DNA of 64,000 nucleotides. Source: Halobacillus_A sp043497005. GTDB taxonomy: Bacteria > Bacillota > Bacilli > Bacillales > Halobacillaceae. The DNA lies in the NCBI RefSeq assembly GCF_043497005.1, contig NZ_JBIEKE010000001.1, forward strand, positions 62,001 through 126,000, in the 5' to 3' direction. Below are positions 15,798 to 24,982 of this stretch, piece after piece. A program made the position numbers and the translations under genes. The notes beneath the pieces were generated by a model. The model ran no database searches and was not told where the DNA came from. It worked only from the letters and a program-made list of their open reading frames with translations. How positions within the stretch are numbered: the first letter of the stretch is position 1; each line of letters begins with the position of its first letter.

Positions 15798-17012
15798 ATG
15801 GCTGTTCAACTTAGTGAAAAAACAATTCAAACGGTAAAATCTACGGTTCCTGTATTAGCGGAGTACGGGGAAGCGATTACAACCCACTTTTACAAACGCA
15901 TGTTTGCTGATCACCCAGAACTAAAAAACATATTTAACATGACTAATCAAAAAGCAGGAAGACAGCCGAGAGCGTTAGCAAATGCGGTTTATGCGGCAGC
16001 GATGCATATTGATAACCTGGAAGCGATTCTTCCGACGGTGGATCAAATTGCAGAGAAACACCGCAGCTTAAACGTTAAGCCGGAACAATATCCCATTGTC
16101 GGCGAGTACTTATTATTAGCGATCAAAGAAGTATTAGGGGATGCAGCAACAGACGACATTATTGAGGCCTGGGGAGAAGCATACGGTGCGATTGCGGATG
16201 TGTTTATTCAAGTCGAACAGGAAAAATATAAGAAAGCGAAGGAGCAGGAAGGCGGCTGGATTGGCTATCGTGACTTCACAGTAGTCAAAAAAGTGAAAGA
16301 GAGTAATGTGATTACTTCTTTTTATCTTGAACCTAAGGATGGAGGCATCATTCCACCTTTCCGGCCTGGACAGTACATCACCGCTCAAGTAAGTCTTCCT
16401 GATAGTGAATACAAGCAATTGAGACAATACAGCTTATCAGACGCGCCGGGAAAAGACTATTACCGGATCAGTGTAAAAAGGGAAGACGGCAGCGAGGAAC
16501 AGCCGGATGGTGTCGTTTCTACATTTTTACATGAACAGGTAAAGGAAGGCGATATTTTGCCAATCACAGCCCCTGCTGGAGAATTTTATCTTAATGAAGA
16601 AAGTACGAATCCTGTCGTATTTATCAGTGGAGGCGTAGGACTGACGCCAATGATGAGTATGTTAAATCGTTTAGTGGATCAAAATTCAGAGCGTGACGTA
16701 TATTTTGTCCACGCTTCTCAAAATGGAGAAGTTCATGCATTTAAAGGAGATGTCGCTCAATTTGAAGCACAGGCTTCTTCTGTGCAGTCAAAAGTTGTAT
16801 ACAGCGATCCTCATCCTTCTGATGCGGAATATGATAAAAAAGGTCATATTGATCTAGAGTGGCTGAAAGCTGTCGTTCCATATGATGCTGAGTTTTATTT
16901 CTGCGGTCCTGAAGGGTTTATGAGAACGGTAAACGCAGCCTTAAATGACTGGGGCGTTTCAGAGGAGCAAGTCCATTATGAGTTTTTCGGTCCAGAATTA
17001 AGTCTACAATAG
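15798..17012 (+). CDS. hmp: Flavohaemoglobin / nitric oxide dioxygenase
   Basis: Converts nitric oxide and oxygen to nitrate with NAD(P)H. The 404 residues contain a globin domain (residues 1-140, proximal histidine in the KHRSLNVKPEQYPIVG region), an FAD domain with RQYSLSD, and an NAD domain with GGVGLTPMMSML and YFCGPEGFM. It is intact and near the length of Bacillus subtilis Hmp (399). AAAGGAG precedes the ATG. It is controlled by the divergent nsrR. Confidence 0.96.
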   Translation: MAVQLSEKTIQTVKSTVPVLAEYGEAITTHFYKRMFADHPELKNIFNMTNQKAGRQPRALANAVYAAAMHIDNLEAILPTVDQIAEKHRSLNVKPEQYPIVGEYLLLAIKEVLGDAATDDIIEAWGEAYGAIADVFIQVEQEKYKKAKEQEGGWIGYRDFTVVKKVKESNVITSFYLEPKDGGIIPPFRPGQYITAQVSLPDSEYKQLRQYSLSDAPGKDYYRISVKREDGSEEQPDGVVSTFLHEQVKEGDILPITAPAGEFYLNEESTNPVVFISGGVGLTPMMSMLNRLVDQNSERDVYFVHASQNGEVHAFKGDVAQFEAQASSVQSKVVYSDPHPSDAEYDKKGHIDLEWLKAVVPYDAEFYFCGPEGFMRTVNAALNDWGVSEEQVHYEFFGPELSLQ

Positions 17013-17050
17013 AAAAGCTTACAAGCTGGAAAAGAACTGAATAAAGCATA

Positions 17051-17092
17051 AAATAATCCGAACGATTCTATTAAAATCAGTTCGGATTATTT
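17051..17092 (+). terminator. Terminator after hmp
   Basis: Stem AAATAATCCGAAC / GTTCGGATTATTT, perfect over 13 bp. The same arms recur after htrA at 43362-43405. Confidence 0.85.
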
Positions 17093-17104
17093 ATATTACA
17101 TCGA

Positions 17105-17405
17105 ATGTACGCCGCTCCGTCAAACTACTTCGCTTTCCGTGGGCACGGCCTCAGCTTCCTCAGAAAGCAAAGAGCGCTTTCCTGCGGGATCTTCGACTCG
17201 TGCTGTTCCCACAGGAGTCTTCGTATTTTGACTACGCTTAAGATCTGCGTTTATACGAATGTTCATTTTTTGACACTATTGCCTCTATTTTGCCTAGAGA
17301 ATAGGAACAGGGAAAAAGGACTGCTTTCCGCGGGGGCTCTCCTTTCTGCTTGTCCCACAGGAATCGTCACTTTTTCCATTCCATTAATCCCAAGAGGCAT
17401 TTGGA
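17105..17405. repeat. Dispersed repeat family B and a related core
   Basis: The stretch 17105-17240 (core TTCGCTTTCCGTGGGCACGG, then CCTCAG, CTCAG, TTTCCTGCGGGATCTTCG and CCCACAGGAGTC) matches the reverse complement of 23075-23205. A related shorter core with CTTTCCGCGGGGGC and TCCCACAGGAATCG lies at about 17310-17380. Repeats of this GC-rich type occur in many copies in Bacillaceae genomes as far as I remember. No protein-coding gene is seen in this interval. Confidence 0.65.
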
Positions 17406-17450
17406 ACTTTGGAACCATTCTAGAATGAAAATGAATGTTCTGCTCCAAAT

Positions 17451-17664
17451 TCTATTTCCATAAGGGCACAGCTTGTGTAAGTCATTTTTCTTGTGATCTA
17501 TTATGGTAAAAGGGTTTTAGGAAACGGCGAGACTCCTATGGGAGATACGAATAAGGTGTGACCCCGGGGGGCTGATAAAGCCCGAGGAGGCACACCATTC
17601 GCCCATGGAAAGGGAGTCGTTTCCTAAAACCCTTTCTTATATCAAATGAAAGAAACTTTACCAT
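17451..17664. repeat. Dispersed palindromic repeat family A, copy 1
   Basis: The outer arms AAAGGGTTTTAGGAAACG (17509-17526) and CGTTTCCTAAAACCCTTT (17618-17635) are perfect inverted repeats around a GC-rich core of about 90 bases. Homology with copies 2 and 4 goes beyond the arms: ATAGATCAC and CAAGCTGTG on one side, read on the minus strand. The element is therefore about 200 bases long. No coding potential is seen. Confidence 0.75.
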
Positions 17665-17666
17665 AC

Positions 17667-17701
17667 AAAAAAGCAAGCAGCGATCCGCTGCTTGCTTTTT
17701 T
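17667..17701. terminator. Bidirectional terminator of the oppA-like gene
   Basis: Perfect 15-bp stem AAAAAAGCAAGCAGC / GCTGCTTGCTTTTTT with loop GATCC. Confidence 0.93.
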
Positions 17702-17707
17702 AAAAAA

Positions 17708-19378
17708 TTATTCTTCAACGTAAGCCCACTTGAATTCAAGTTCAGGACCTGTTGCTGTTGTAAATACACCTTTGATATTCGGACGGAAAAGCTGTGCTTT
17801 AGAATCTTGATACATAGGTGCTACCGCTGCATCTTCTTCTAGAAGCAGTCGTTCAGCTTCTAAGAACGTCTCAAATCGCTTGTCAGGGTCTTGGGCATAC
17901 TCCCCATTCGCTTGTTCAATCAGCGCATCGTACTCTTCATTCGAGTAATTCATGTTATTATTTTGACCGCCAGTCAAGTACATGTTCAAGTATGTGTTCG
18001 GGTCTACGTAGTCAGGACCCCAGGTTGCGGCTTCCATCTCAAATTCAGAGTTTTGGTCGCGCTCCACACGTTCGTTGAACGGAACTTCCATAACATTAAT
18101 AGATAGTCCCTCAAGCACTGTTTCCAGCTGTTCTTTGTAGTAAGCCAGTACATTACTTACCGTTCCAGTGTCATCACCAAGAAGTTCAATTTCTACTTCT
18201 TCTGTTCCCAGCTCTTCAAGCGCTGCTTCCCAGTGCTCTTTCGCTTTATCCTCATCATATTCAACGAGAGGACCTTGAGCGTCGCGGAAATCTTCATCGC
18301 TGTCCGGCATGTTTACGAAGTTTGAAGGTACATACCCTTCTGCTGGTACGGAACCGTCGTTTAAGATCGTATCAACAAGCGCCTGACGGTCGATGGCATA
18401 AGATATCGCTTTACGCACATCCACATTCGCTAAAGCTTCGTTGGCTTCCTGATTAAACTTAAAGAAATACAGGTAAGGCTTTTCAGCTACGTTAAAATCT
18501 TCAGTCGTCATGTATTCATCAACGAATTCCGCATTAAGTTCTGTTTGATCAAGATCTCCGGATTCATACAAGTTTACGCCTGTAGAAATCTCTTTAATGA
18601 CTTGCGCATTTATCGTTTCCAATTGAACTGTATCCGCGTCCCAGTAGCTGTCGTTTTTCTCTACTGTCCAGCCTTGTTCATGGTCCCAGGATGTCATTTC
18701 AAACGGACCGTTAGCCAGCGCATATTCTGCTTCTGTTCCAAAGTCTTCTCCGTGTTCCTCAACAAAGGACTTGTTAAGCGGCATGAAGGTAACAAAAACA
18801 GTCATTGATTCAAAGTATGGTACAGGTTGTTCTAATTCAACTTCTAATGTATGATCATCTACTGCTGTGGCACCCAGCTCGTCCAATTCTGCTTCGCCAT
18901 CAGCAATTTCTTGTGCATTTTTAATAACTCCGCCTAAAAAGTAAGGGCCGTATTCAGAACCCGTGTCAGGGTTTACCGCACGCTGCCATGCGAATACGAA
19001 ATCTTCCGCTGTTACAGGGTCGCCGTTAGACCATTCGGCGTCTTCCCTCAGCTCAAATGTCCAAGTCATGCCATCATCACTTACAGAGCTGTCTGTGGCA
19101 ATTCCTTCCGATAGATTCCCCTCTTCATCGAGACGATAAAGTCCTTCTAATGTTTCTCCAGCCCACTGAAATCCAACCGTATCTGTAATTAAGGAAGGAT
19201 CCATACTGGAAATTTCACTTTTTGCTGTGACCGTTATTTCTTGTTCAGCACTGCTTTCCCCAGAACTGTCTCCTCCATCCGATTCACCTGAGGATTCGGA
19301 ATCATCTCCACCGCTGCACGCAGCAAGGAAAAGAGCCAGCACCAGAGCGAACATCAGCCATAGGCTTTTCTGTTTCAA
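17708..19378 (-). CDS. Oligopeptide-binding lipoprotein (OppA/DppE-like)
   Basis: Extracytoplasmic solute-binding protein of the SBP_bac_5 family, about 556 residues. A lipoprotein signal KQKSLWLMFALVLALFLAAC ends in lipobox LAAC, followed by a serine/aspartate-rich linker. Family motifs are GMTWTFELREDAEWSNGDPV and VDDHTLEVELEQPVPYFES. It is very acidic, as secreted proteins of halophiles are. The likely start is TTG at 19378, seven bases after GGGGGAG; an ATG at 19393 precedes that site. There are no transporter permease or ATPase genes nearby, so this is an orphan binding protein. Confidence 0.92.
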   Translation of the reverse strand: MKQKSLWLMFALVLALFLAACSGGDDSESSGESDGGDSSGESSAEQEITVTAKSEISSMDPSLITDTVGFQWAGETLEGLYRLDEEGNLSEGIATDSSVSDDGMTWTFELREDAEWSNGDPVTAEDFVFAWQRAVNPDTGSEYGPYFLGGVIKNAQEIADGEAELDELGATAVDDHTLEVELEQPVPYFESMTVFVTFMPLNKSFVEEHGEDFGTEAEYALANGPFEMTSWDHEQGWTVEKNDSYWDADTVQLETINAQVIKEISTGVNLYESGDLDQTELNAEFVDEYMTTEDFNVAEKPYLYFFKFNQEANEALANVDVRKAISYAIDRQALVDTILNDGSVPAEGYVPSNFVNMPDSDEDFRDAQGPLVEYDEDKAKEHWEAALEELGTEEVEIELLGDDTGTVSNVLAYYKEQLETVLEGLSINVMEVPFNERVERDQNSEFEMEAATWGPDYVDPNTYLNMYLTGGQNNNMNYSNEEYDALIEQANGEYAQDPDKRFETFLEAERLLLEEDAAVAPMYQDSKAQLFRPNIKGVFTTATGPELEFKWAYVEE

Positions 19379-19746
19379 AAAAATCTCCCCCATTTTTGAA
19401 TTTTTCAAAAATAAATACCTTTCTAATTATATAGATAATTCCAAATTCTTTCATTAACTTGTTTTCAGAAAAAAAAGAAAAAAAGGAATCAAAACGATCG
19501 AAAATGTTCGTGAAAGCGCATCACTGACTGTGAAAAGCGGTTCATTTTTTAAACCTTTTTTTCTTCTAAACCCTAGGGATACGTGCAAAAAGGAAAGGCT
19601 TCTGAACAGGCTCAAAAATCCTTTTGTCTGATTGTTTAGATTACATTGACAATGCCTGTTCATTTGATAGGATAAAGGAATATTAAAATTTTTCTACCGT
19701 AGATAAAAGTTTGTACGTGTAGGATGTACAGGAGGGATTGTTGACC
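19379..19746. other. Intergenic region with divergent promoters
   Basis: No gene is visible. The left part holds the leader and ribosome site of the oppA-like gene (minus strand). The right part holds a plus-strand promoter candidate, TTGACA at 19646-19651 with TAGGAT at 19668-19673 (16-bp spacer), about 70 bases before the aminotransferase start. Confidence 0.5.
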
Positions 19747-20910
19747 ATGAATCGTGAGTGGGAGATATTGCAAATACCCGGCCCTACCCCAATACCGCCA
19801 AGTGTGGAAAGGGCTATGGTTCAGCCGATGATCGGCCATAGAGGACAGAAGTGTAAAGAATTAGTGGAAGATCTTGCCCCGAGATTAAAGCCTATTTTTG
19901 GCACAACGGGTGATGTACTTATTCTCTCCAGCAGTGGAACGTCCGCTTTGGAAGCTGCTGTTGTAAATACAACGTCTCCAGGAGAAGAAGTGATCGTTGT
20001 TGTAGCCGGAGCCTTTGGCGATCGTTTTGCTAAAATTTGTAATACTTACGAACTTGATGTTCACCGTATCGATGTAGAGGGAGGAAAAGCTGTTGAAGCT
20101 GCAGCCATTGAAGAGCAGCTGCAAGCTCACCCGAATGTGAAGGCTGTTTTTGTCACGCATTGTGAGACATCAACAGGAGTGATGCACCCGGTCGAGGAAA
20201 TCGCTGAGAAAGTTCATGCTGTCAGTGATGCGCTTGTAATTGTAGATGGTGTTTCTTCTATTGGCGGTGCTCCTGTGGATATGGATGGGTCTGGAATCGA
20301 TCTCTTAGTTTCTGGTTCACAAAAAGCCATGATGCTTCCAGCTGGACTGTCTTTTGCTGCCGTAAGTGATCAGGCGTGGAAAGTGATTAATGATAACCCG
20401 CGTCCTCGTTTCTATTTAGATCTGCGCAGCTATAAGAAGAGTCTGGATAATGGACAAACGCCTTTTACACCTGCCTTATCTCTATTATTCGGCCTTCAGG
20501 AGGTTTTGAGTTTAATAGAAGACGAAGGTTTAGAGAACGTTCATGAACGCCACCGTGTGATGAAGGAAATGACACGTGCTGCTTTTCGTGCGTTAAACGT
20601 ACCTCTATTTGTTTCTGAAGAAGATGCATCAACGACGGTTACCTCTGTACGTCCTCAAACGTTCGAAGCCGAGCAATTTAGAAAAATTGCCAATCAGGAG
20701 TTTGGTTTAATGACAGCAGGCGGTCAACAGAAGCATAAAGGGGAAATTTTCAGAATCGGCCATATGGGTTATTCCCGTCCGGCAAATGTTCTTCAGTATA
20801 TTAGTATTATTGAAATCGTCTTAAATCGACTTGGCCATGAGTTTGAGCAGGGTGTGGGAACAGCCGCAGCACAAGAAGCCTATTTACAAGCGACAAGGGA
20901 GTTGGACTAA
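19747..20910 (+). CDS. Class V aminotransferase, alanine-glyoxylate type, serine pathway
   Basis: PLP-dependent enzyme of 387 residues resembling alanine/serine-glyoxylate aminotransferases (QIPGPTPIPPSV at the N-terminus, THCETSTGV, VDGVSSIGG, and the PLP lysine in SGSQKAMMLPAG). It ends two bases before serA, so the pair should act together. The likely job is transamination of 3-phosphohydroxypyruvate, standing in for SerC; enzymes of this subfamily do that in some archaea. That role is inference. The ATG at 19747 follows AGGAGGG by ten bases; TTG codons at 19738 and 19741 are alternatives. Confidence 0.85.
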   Translation: MNREWEILQIPGPTPIPPSVERAMVQPMIGHRGQKCKELVEDLAPRLKPIFGTTGDVLILSSSGTSALEAAVVNTTSPGEEVIVVVAGAFGDRFAKICNTYELDVHRIDVEGGKAVEAAAIEEQLQAHPNVKAVFVTHCETSTGVMHPVEEIAEKVHAVSDALVIVDGVSSIGGAPVDMDGSGIDLLVSGSQKAMMLPAGLSFAAVSDQAWKVINDNPRPRFYLDLRSYKKSLDNGQTPFTPALSLLFGLQEVLSLIEDEGLENVHERHRVMKEMTRAAFRALNVPLFVSEEDASTTVTSVRPQTFEAEQFRKIANQEFGLMTAGGQQKHKGEIFRIGHMGYSRPANVLQYISIIEIVLNRLGHEFEQGVGTAAAQEAYLQATRELD

Positions 20911-20912
20911 GA

Positions 20913-22496
20913 ATGTACCGTGTACTTATAAGTGATCCTCTTAGCGAAGATGGAATAAAGCCGTTACTTGAAGCCTCAGATGTAGAAGCTGTTATGGATG
21001 CCTCCTTATCTCACGAAGATCTATTAAAGGAAATCAGTACGAGTGATGCGTTAATTGTCCGCAGTCAAACGCAAGTTACACGCGAATTAATTGAACATGC
21101 TCCTCAACTTAAAGTGATCGGACGTGCCGGAGTTGGGGTGGATAATATTGATTTAGACGCTGCGACGGACCATGGAGTCGTCGTTGTTAATGCACCTGAT
21201 GGAAATACGATTTCAACAGCAGAGCACACGATGGCTATGCTTATGTCGCTTGCACGAAATATTCCACAAGCCTATCATCAGCTCAAGCAGAACCGATGGG
21301 AGCGTAAAAAGTTTGTCGGCGTTGAGCTTAAGAATAAAACGTTAGGGATTGTTGGCTTTGGCCGTATCGGTAATGAAGTAGCCCAGCGTGCAAAAGGCCA
21401 CCGCATGAAAGTAATCGCTTTTGACCCATTTTTAACAGAAGAAAAAGCGGATAAAGCCGGTGTGCAATACGGAACGCTGGAAGAAGTGCTGCAGCAGTCA
21501 GACTTTCTAACGGTGCACACACCTTTAATTGAAAAGACGAAGCACTTAATTAATAAAGAGACGATCCAGCTGATGAAGCCGGGCGCACGAATTCTAAACT
21601 GTGCACGCGGTGGAATAGTAGAAGAAGATGCGCTGTATGAAGCCATTGAAAATGGGAAAATTGCTGGAGCGGCACTTGATGTTTTTGAAGAAGAACCAGC
21701 GATTGATCATCCATTGTTGTCTTTAGAAGAAGTTATTGCGACCCCTCACTTAGGAGCGAGTACCGTTGAGGCTCAAGAAAACGTAGCCACAGACGTTAGT
21801 ATTGACGTTATGGACCTTCTCCGCGGCGGCGCTGTGAAGCATCCTGTTAACATGCCGTCCGTTCCTTCTGAAGTGATGGAACAGCTGGCCCCTTATTTCA
21901 CATTAGCTGAAAAACTAGGAAGCTTTCTTTCAAACGTGACAGATGGAGCACTGGAAAAGGTAAATGTCTATTATTCTGGAGATTTGCTGGATGTAGATAC
22001 GACGCCGTTAACTAGAATATCTATTAAAGGGATCTTGAAGCGTTACATCGGCGAACGTGTGAATGATGTAAACGCGTATAAGACGGCTTCCGACAAAGGA
22101 ATCGTCATTAATGAACAAAAATCAACGTCGACCAAAGGGTTTACGAACCTTGTGACGATTGAAATTGAAACAGATCAGGAAAAGCGTTCGATTGCTGGAA
22201 CCTTGTTGAATGGACTGGGTGCCCGTATTGTGAAGCTTGATGAGTATCCAATTGACGTTGTGCCAGAAGGGCATTTAATTGTCATTCACCACAAAGACCA
22301 GCCAGGTGCGATTGGACGTGTTGGAAGCTTACTAGCTGAACACCATGTCAACATCGCGACGATGCAGGTAGGACGAACGACTATTGGTGGAGAAGCTGTC
22401 ATGGTTCTTACGGTAGATAAAGCTGTTGAAGAAGATTGTCAGGAACAGCTCGGCGGAGTTGCAGATATTATGCAGGTACAATGCTTAACGCTGTAG
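20913..22496 (+). CDS. serA: D-3-phosphoglycerate dehydrogenase
   Basis: First step of serine synthesis, oxidising 3-phosphoglycerate with NAD. The 527 residues give a long-type SerA: NAD-binding GIVGFGRIGNEVAQRA, the active-site region NCARGGIVEEDALYEA with histidine in TPHLGAST, an intervening regulatory domain, and a C-terminal ACT domain (IVIHHKDQPGAIGRVGSLL) that senses serine. It is co-transcribed with the class V aminotransferase. Confidence 0.96.
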   Translation: MYRVLISDPLSEDGIKPLLEASDVEAVMDASLSHEDLLKEISTSDALIVRSQTQVTRELIEHAPQLKVIGRAGVGVDNIDLDAATDHGVVVVNAPDGNTISTAEHTMAMLMSLARNIPQAYHQLKQNRWERKKFVGVELKNKTLGIVGFGRIGNEVAQRAKGHRMKVIAFDPFLTEEKADKAGVQYGTLEEVLQQSDFLTVHTPLIEKTKHLINKETIQLMKPGARILNCARGGIVEEDALYEAIENGKIAGAALDVFEEEPAIDHPLLSLEEVIATPHLGASTVEAQENVATDVSIDVMDLLRGGAVKHPVNMPSVPSEVMEQLAPYFTLAEKLGSFLSNVTDGALEKVNVYYSGDLLDVDTTPLTRISIKGILKRYIGERVNDVNAYKTASDKGIVINEQKSTSTKGFTNLVTIEIETDQEKRSIAGTLLNGLGARIVKLDEYPIDVVPEGHLIVIHHKDQPGAIGRVGSLLAEHHVNIATMQVGRTTIGGEAVMVLTVDKAVEEDCQEQLGGVADIMQVQCLTL

Positions 22497-22507
22497 AATA
22501 AGTAACA

Positions 22508-22530
22508 GGCAGGCCGGTATACGGCCTGCC
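22508..22530. terminator. Hairpin after serA
   Basis: Perfect GGCAGGCCG / CGGCCTGCC with loop GTATA, but no T-run. A near copy with a T-run (GGCAGGCCG / CGGTCTGCC, then TGTTTTT) lies at 22827-22856, on the other side of repeat A copy 2. The insertion may have split or duplicated the original terminator. Confidence 0.5.
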
Positions 22531-22559
22531 TCAGCTTGTAGAGAAACCTTAAATAGTGT

Positions 22560-22760
22560 AAAATTCCTTACGTTTAAGAGTGTAAAGGGTTTGAGGAAAC
22601 GACTCCCTTTCCGCGGGCGAATGGTGTGCCTCCTCGGGCTTTATCAGCCCTCCGGGGTCACACCTTATTCCCATTTCCCGCAGGAGTTTCGCCGTTTCCT
22701 CAAACCCTTTTTCAAAATAGATCACTGGCAATCATTTACTCAAGCTGTGAAAGCAGCTTT
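22560..22760. repeat. Dispersed palindromic repeat family A, copy 2
   Basis: AAAGGGTTTGAGGAAACG and CGTTTCCTCAAACCCTTT bound a GC-rich core (about 22588-22709). The core is the reverse complement of copy 1. The right flank (ATAGATCAC, then CTCAAGCTGTG) also matches copy 1. A reading frame through it is an artefact of the repeat. No gene is seen between serA and the phosphatase. Confidence 0.75.
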
Positions 22761-22826
22761 TAAAAAAGGGCCTTCACATTACGAAGATTATTTATGAAGT
22801 ACATCTTAGCTTTTTCGACAGTCTGC

Positions 22827-22856
22827 GGCAGGCCGGTTTACGGTCTGCCTGTTTTT
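22827..22856 (+). terminator. Terminator-like hairpin with T-run
   Basis: GGCAGGCCG / CGGTCTGCC, loop GTTTA, followed by TGTTTTT. Similar to the hairpin directly after serA. Confidence 0.65.
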
Positions 22857-22884
22857 ATACTGTAGAAACTCTATTGTTGTCTTA

Positions 22885-23000
22885 AAAGTATGTATTTAGA
22901 AAGAGTAAAGGTTTTTAGGAAACGAGTCCCTTTCCGCGGGCGAATGGTATGTCTTCTCAGGCTTTATCAGCCTTGCGGGGTCACCCCTTTTTCGATAAAA
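22885..23000. repeat. Repeat family A, copy 3, truncated
   Basis: Starts like copy 2 (TAAAGGTTTTTAGGAAACG, then CCCTTTCCGCGGGCGAATGG) but the closing palindrome arm is missing. After CGGGGTCACCCC it runs into unrelated sequence. Confidence 0.7.
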
Positions 23001-23074
23001 GGTTACTAGCCATAGTGTAGTCTAGTCTCTGGATCTAAACTTCAATGGTTCTGATACATAAGGAAGGAAAGGGA

Positions 23075-23205
23075 ATACCTTGTTTACAACTAAACGTTGC
23101 GGGAACAGAAGGCGCCGCAAGAAAGCGGTCTTTGCTTCCTGAGGAGTCTGAGGCTGTGCGCTGCGGAAAGCGAAGGATGTTGACGAAGCGGATACCAGAA
23201 AAACG
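23075..23205. repeat. Repeat family B, copy 2 (reverse orientation)
   Basis: Reverse complement of the 17105-17240 element: GCGGGAACAG, CAAGAAAGCGGTC, GAGGAGTCTGAGGC, then GCGGAAAGCGAAGGATG. Confidence 0.65.
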
Positions 23206-23281
23206 GAGCACAATCGAATGTCCTTGAGTTTCTCATGGATAAATGAACTTTTTTACTTATAATGAAAAGGAGGCAACGGAA

Positions 23282-23908
23282 GTGACGAAAATTTATTTAA
23301 CACGTCATGGACAAACCGTATGGAATTTAGAAAAAAGGATGCAGGGCCATGGAGAGTCTAAGCTGACGGAGCTTGGCAGAAAGCAGGCGCGCTGGCTGGG
23401 CGAACATTTAAATAATGTACATATTGACAAAATTGTTTCGAGCTCCAGTGGAAGAACGGAAGAAACGAGCCGGTTAATTCGCGGGAACCGCCCGATCGCG
23501 ATTGAGTTAAATCCTCAGTTACGTGAAATTCATTTAGGAGAGTGGGAAGGTAAGCTTCAGCACGAGCTTCAAAGTGAGTTTTCTGAAGCATATCGGAACT
23601 TTTGGGAAGATCCGCTGCGGTACGAAACGAGTGGCGGTGAGAGTTTGGAGGAGCTGGTCGCACGCGTCAGTCATGAAGTAGAACACATCGCTGAGACTTA
23701 CAAAGGGCAGACGATTTTAATCGTCACGCATGGGGTCGTGTTGAAGGCACTCATGATTTACTTTAAAAAACGTGGTATAGAAGAGTTGTGGAGCGGTGCG
23801 TTTATGCACCACTCTACCTGTTTAAGTCTTGTAGAAAAGACAGACGGAGAGTGGAAGATTCATATGGAAGGGGACACCACCCATTATCAGGAAGAACTTT
23901 CTCATTAA
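23282..23908 (+). CDS. Histidine phosphatase family protein (phosphoglycerate-mutase-like)
   Basis: Protein of 208 residues with the catalytic LTRHGQTVWN motif at the N-terminus, a conserved acidic REIHLGEWEG segment and the second histidine in LIVTHGVVLKAL. These enzymes remove phosphate from small molecules through a phospho-histidine; the substrate here is open. The GTG at 23282 follows AAAGGAGG by eight bases; an in-frame ATG at 23243 lies before the ribosome site. Confidence 0.9.
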   Translation: MTKIYLTRHGQTVWNLEKRMQGHGESKLTELGRKQARWLGEHLNNVHIDKIVSSSSGRTEETSRLIRGNRPIAIELNPQLREIHLGEWEGKLQHELQSEFSEAYRNFWEDPLRYETSGGESLEELVARVSHEVEHIAETYKGQTILIVTHGVVLKALMIYFKKRGIEELWSGAFMHHSTCLSLVEKTDGEWKIHMEGDTTHYQEELSH

Positions 23909-23910
23909 GA

Positions 23911-23936
23911 AAACCCGCAGCTTGAGCTGCGGGTTT
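23911..23936 (+). terminator. Hairpin terminator after the phosphatase
   Basis: AAACCCGCAGC / GCTGCGGGTTT, loop TTGA, perfect 11-bp stem. Short T-run. Confidence 0.8.
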
Positions 23937-24009
23937 AGCTGTGTGCGATATTTTAATCATAAAAACACAGTTTTCCTTCATAAAATGGGAAAAACGATCA
24001 TAAGGGGGA

Positions 24010-24825
24010 TTAATCAATTTTCTCGACACGAGCCTCACGTTGTGTGAAGACGTGGACTTCATCGTAGCCAACCGAGCGGGCAAAGTCGATCGCATCCTCA
24101 TAGGCGTATCCGATATGATCAGGTTTATGTGCATCAGAGCAGAGAACAATACCGATGCCTTTTTCCTTGCAAATACGAAGCAGATCAGGGTCCGGGTAAA
24201 GTTCTCCGACAGGCTTGCGTAAACCGGCGGTACTGATCTCAATACACGTTCCTGTTTTAGCTAATGCCTCCGCGGCACGTTCATATTGTTCCAGTAAAAA
24301 TTCCCGGTCATCCGGACGATAACCGAATACTTTAATTACATCGATGTGGCCGACGAAATCAAATAAACCTGATTCTGCCAGTGTCACGACACGGTCGAAG
24401 TATTGACGATACACTTCTTTTAGATCGCGTTTTTCATATTCTTCACGGAAAATAGCAAGGTCAATGCCCCATTCATCAATCCAGTGGACGGAACCGATAA
24501 CGTAGTCGAACGGGTGAGCATCGATGAATGCTTTCATTTCTTTTTCTTTTCCAGGCATATAGTCCATTTCAATCCCCATCTTAATGGGGAGGCCGGCTTC
24601 ATTGGCTTCATCAAACATTTGCTGATAGGTTTTGAAATCAAGGGTGCGGCGGTTCTCCACCCAGTCGTTTGATAAAATATTTCTCGTTTCCTGGAAAAAG
24701 TAGGCGTGTTCAGAGATGCCCAGTTCTTCAATGCCTTCCTGCTTTGCTTTTTCGATATAAGTGCGTAAGTAGTCGACGGATAAATCGCCGGTTTCTGCCA
24801 TATGAACATGATAGTCTGTGCGCAT
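24010..24825 (-). CDS. PHP-domain histidinol-phosphatase HisJ-family protein
   Basis: Metal-dependent phosphatase of 271 residues. Starts MRTDYHVHMAETGD, with further metal ligands in ELGISEHAYF, IGSVHWID, FVGHIDVIK and VLCSDAHKPDHIG, the full PHP set. The family includes histidinol-phosphatase of histidine synthesis, but no other his genes are near, so it may act on another phospho-ester. TAGGAGG precedes the ATG by five bases. Confidence 0.87.
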   Translation of the reverse strand: MRTDYHVHMAETGDLSVDYLRTYIEKAKQEGIEELGISEHAYFFQETRNILSNDWVENRRTLDFKTYQQMFDEANEAGLPIKMGIEMDYMPGKEKEMKAFIDAHPFDYVIGSVHWIDEWGIDLAIFREEYEKRDLKEVYRQYFDRVVTLAESGLFDFVGHIDVIKVFGYRPDDREFLLEQYERAAEALAKTGTCIEISTAGLRKPVGELYPDPDLLRICKEKGIGIVLCSDAHKPDHIGYAYEDAIDFARSVGYDEVHVFTQREARVEKID

Positions 24826-24982
24826 GATTGCCTCCTAGGTTCTAAGTGTTTCACCTATCATATCAAACTAGCAGTCTAGAAACAAAGCGTCTTTGATTGA
24901 GTGTCTGAGAGAAGAAGAGACCGGGTTTCCTATGTTAGAATAGGGAAGTTAGTATAGATAGAAAATTGAGGAGTATGAAACC

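Noticed and set aside
22591..22797. A 68-codon frame through repeat A copy 2 as a gene
   Set aside because: It follows the repeat core, which is non-coding in other copies and orientations, and has no ribosome site.
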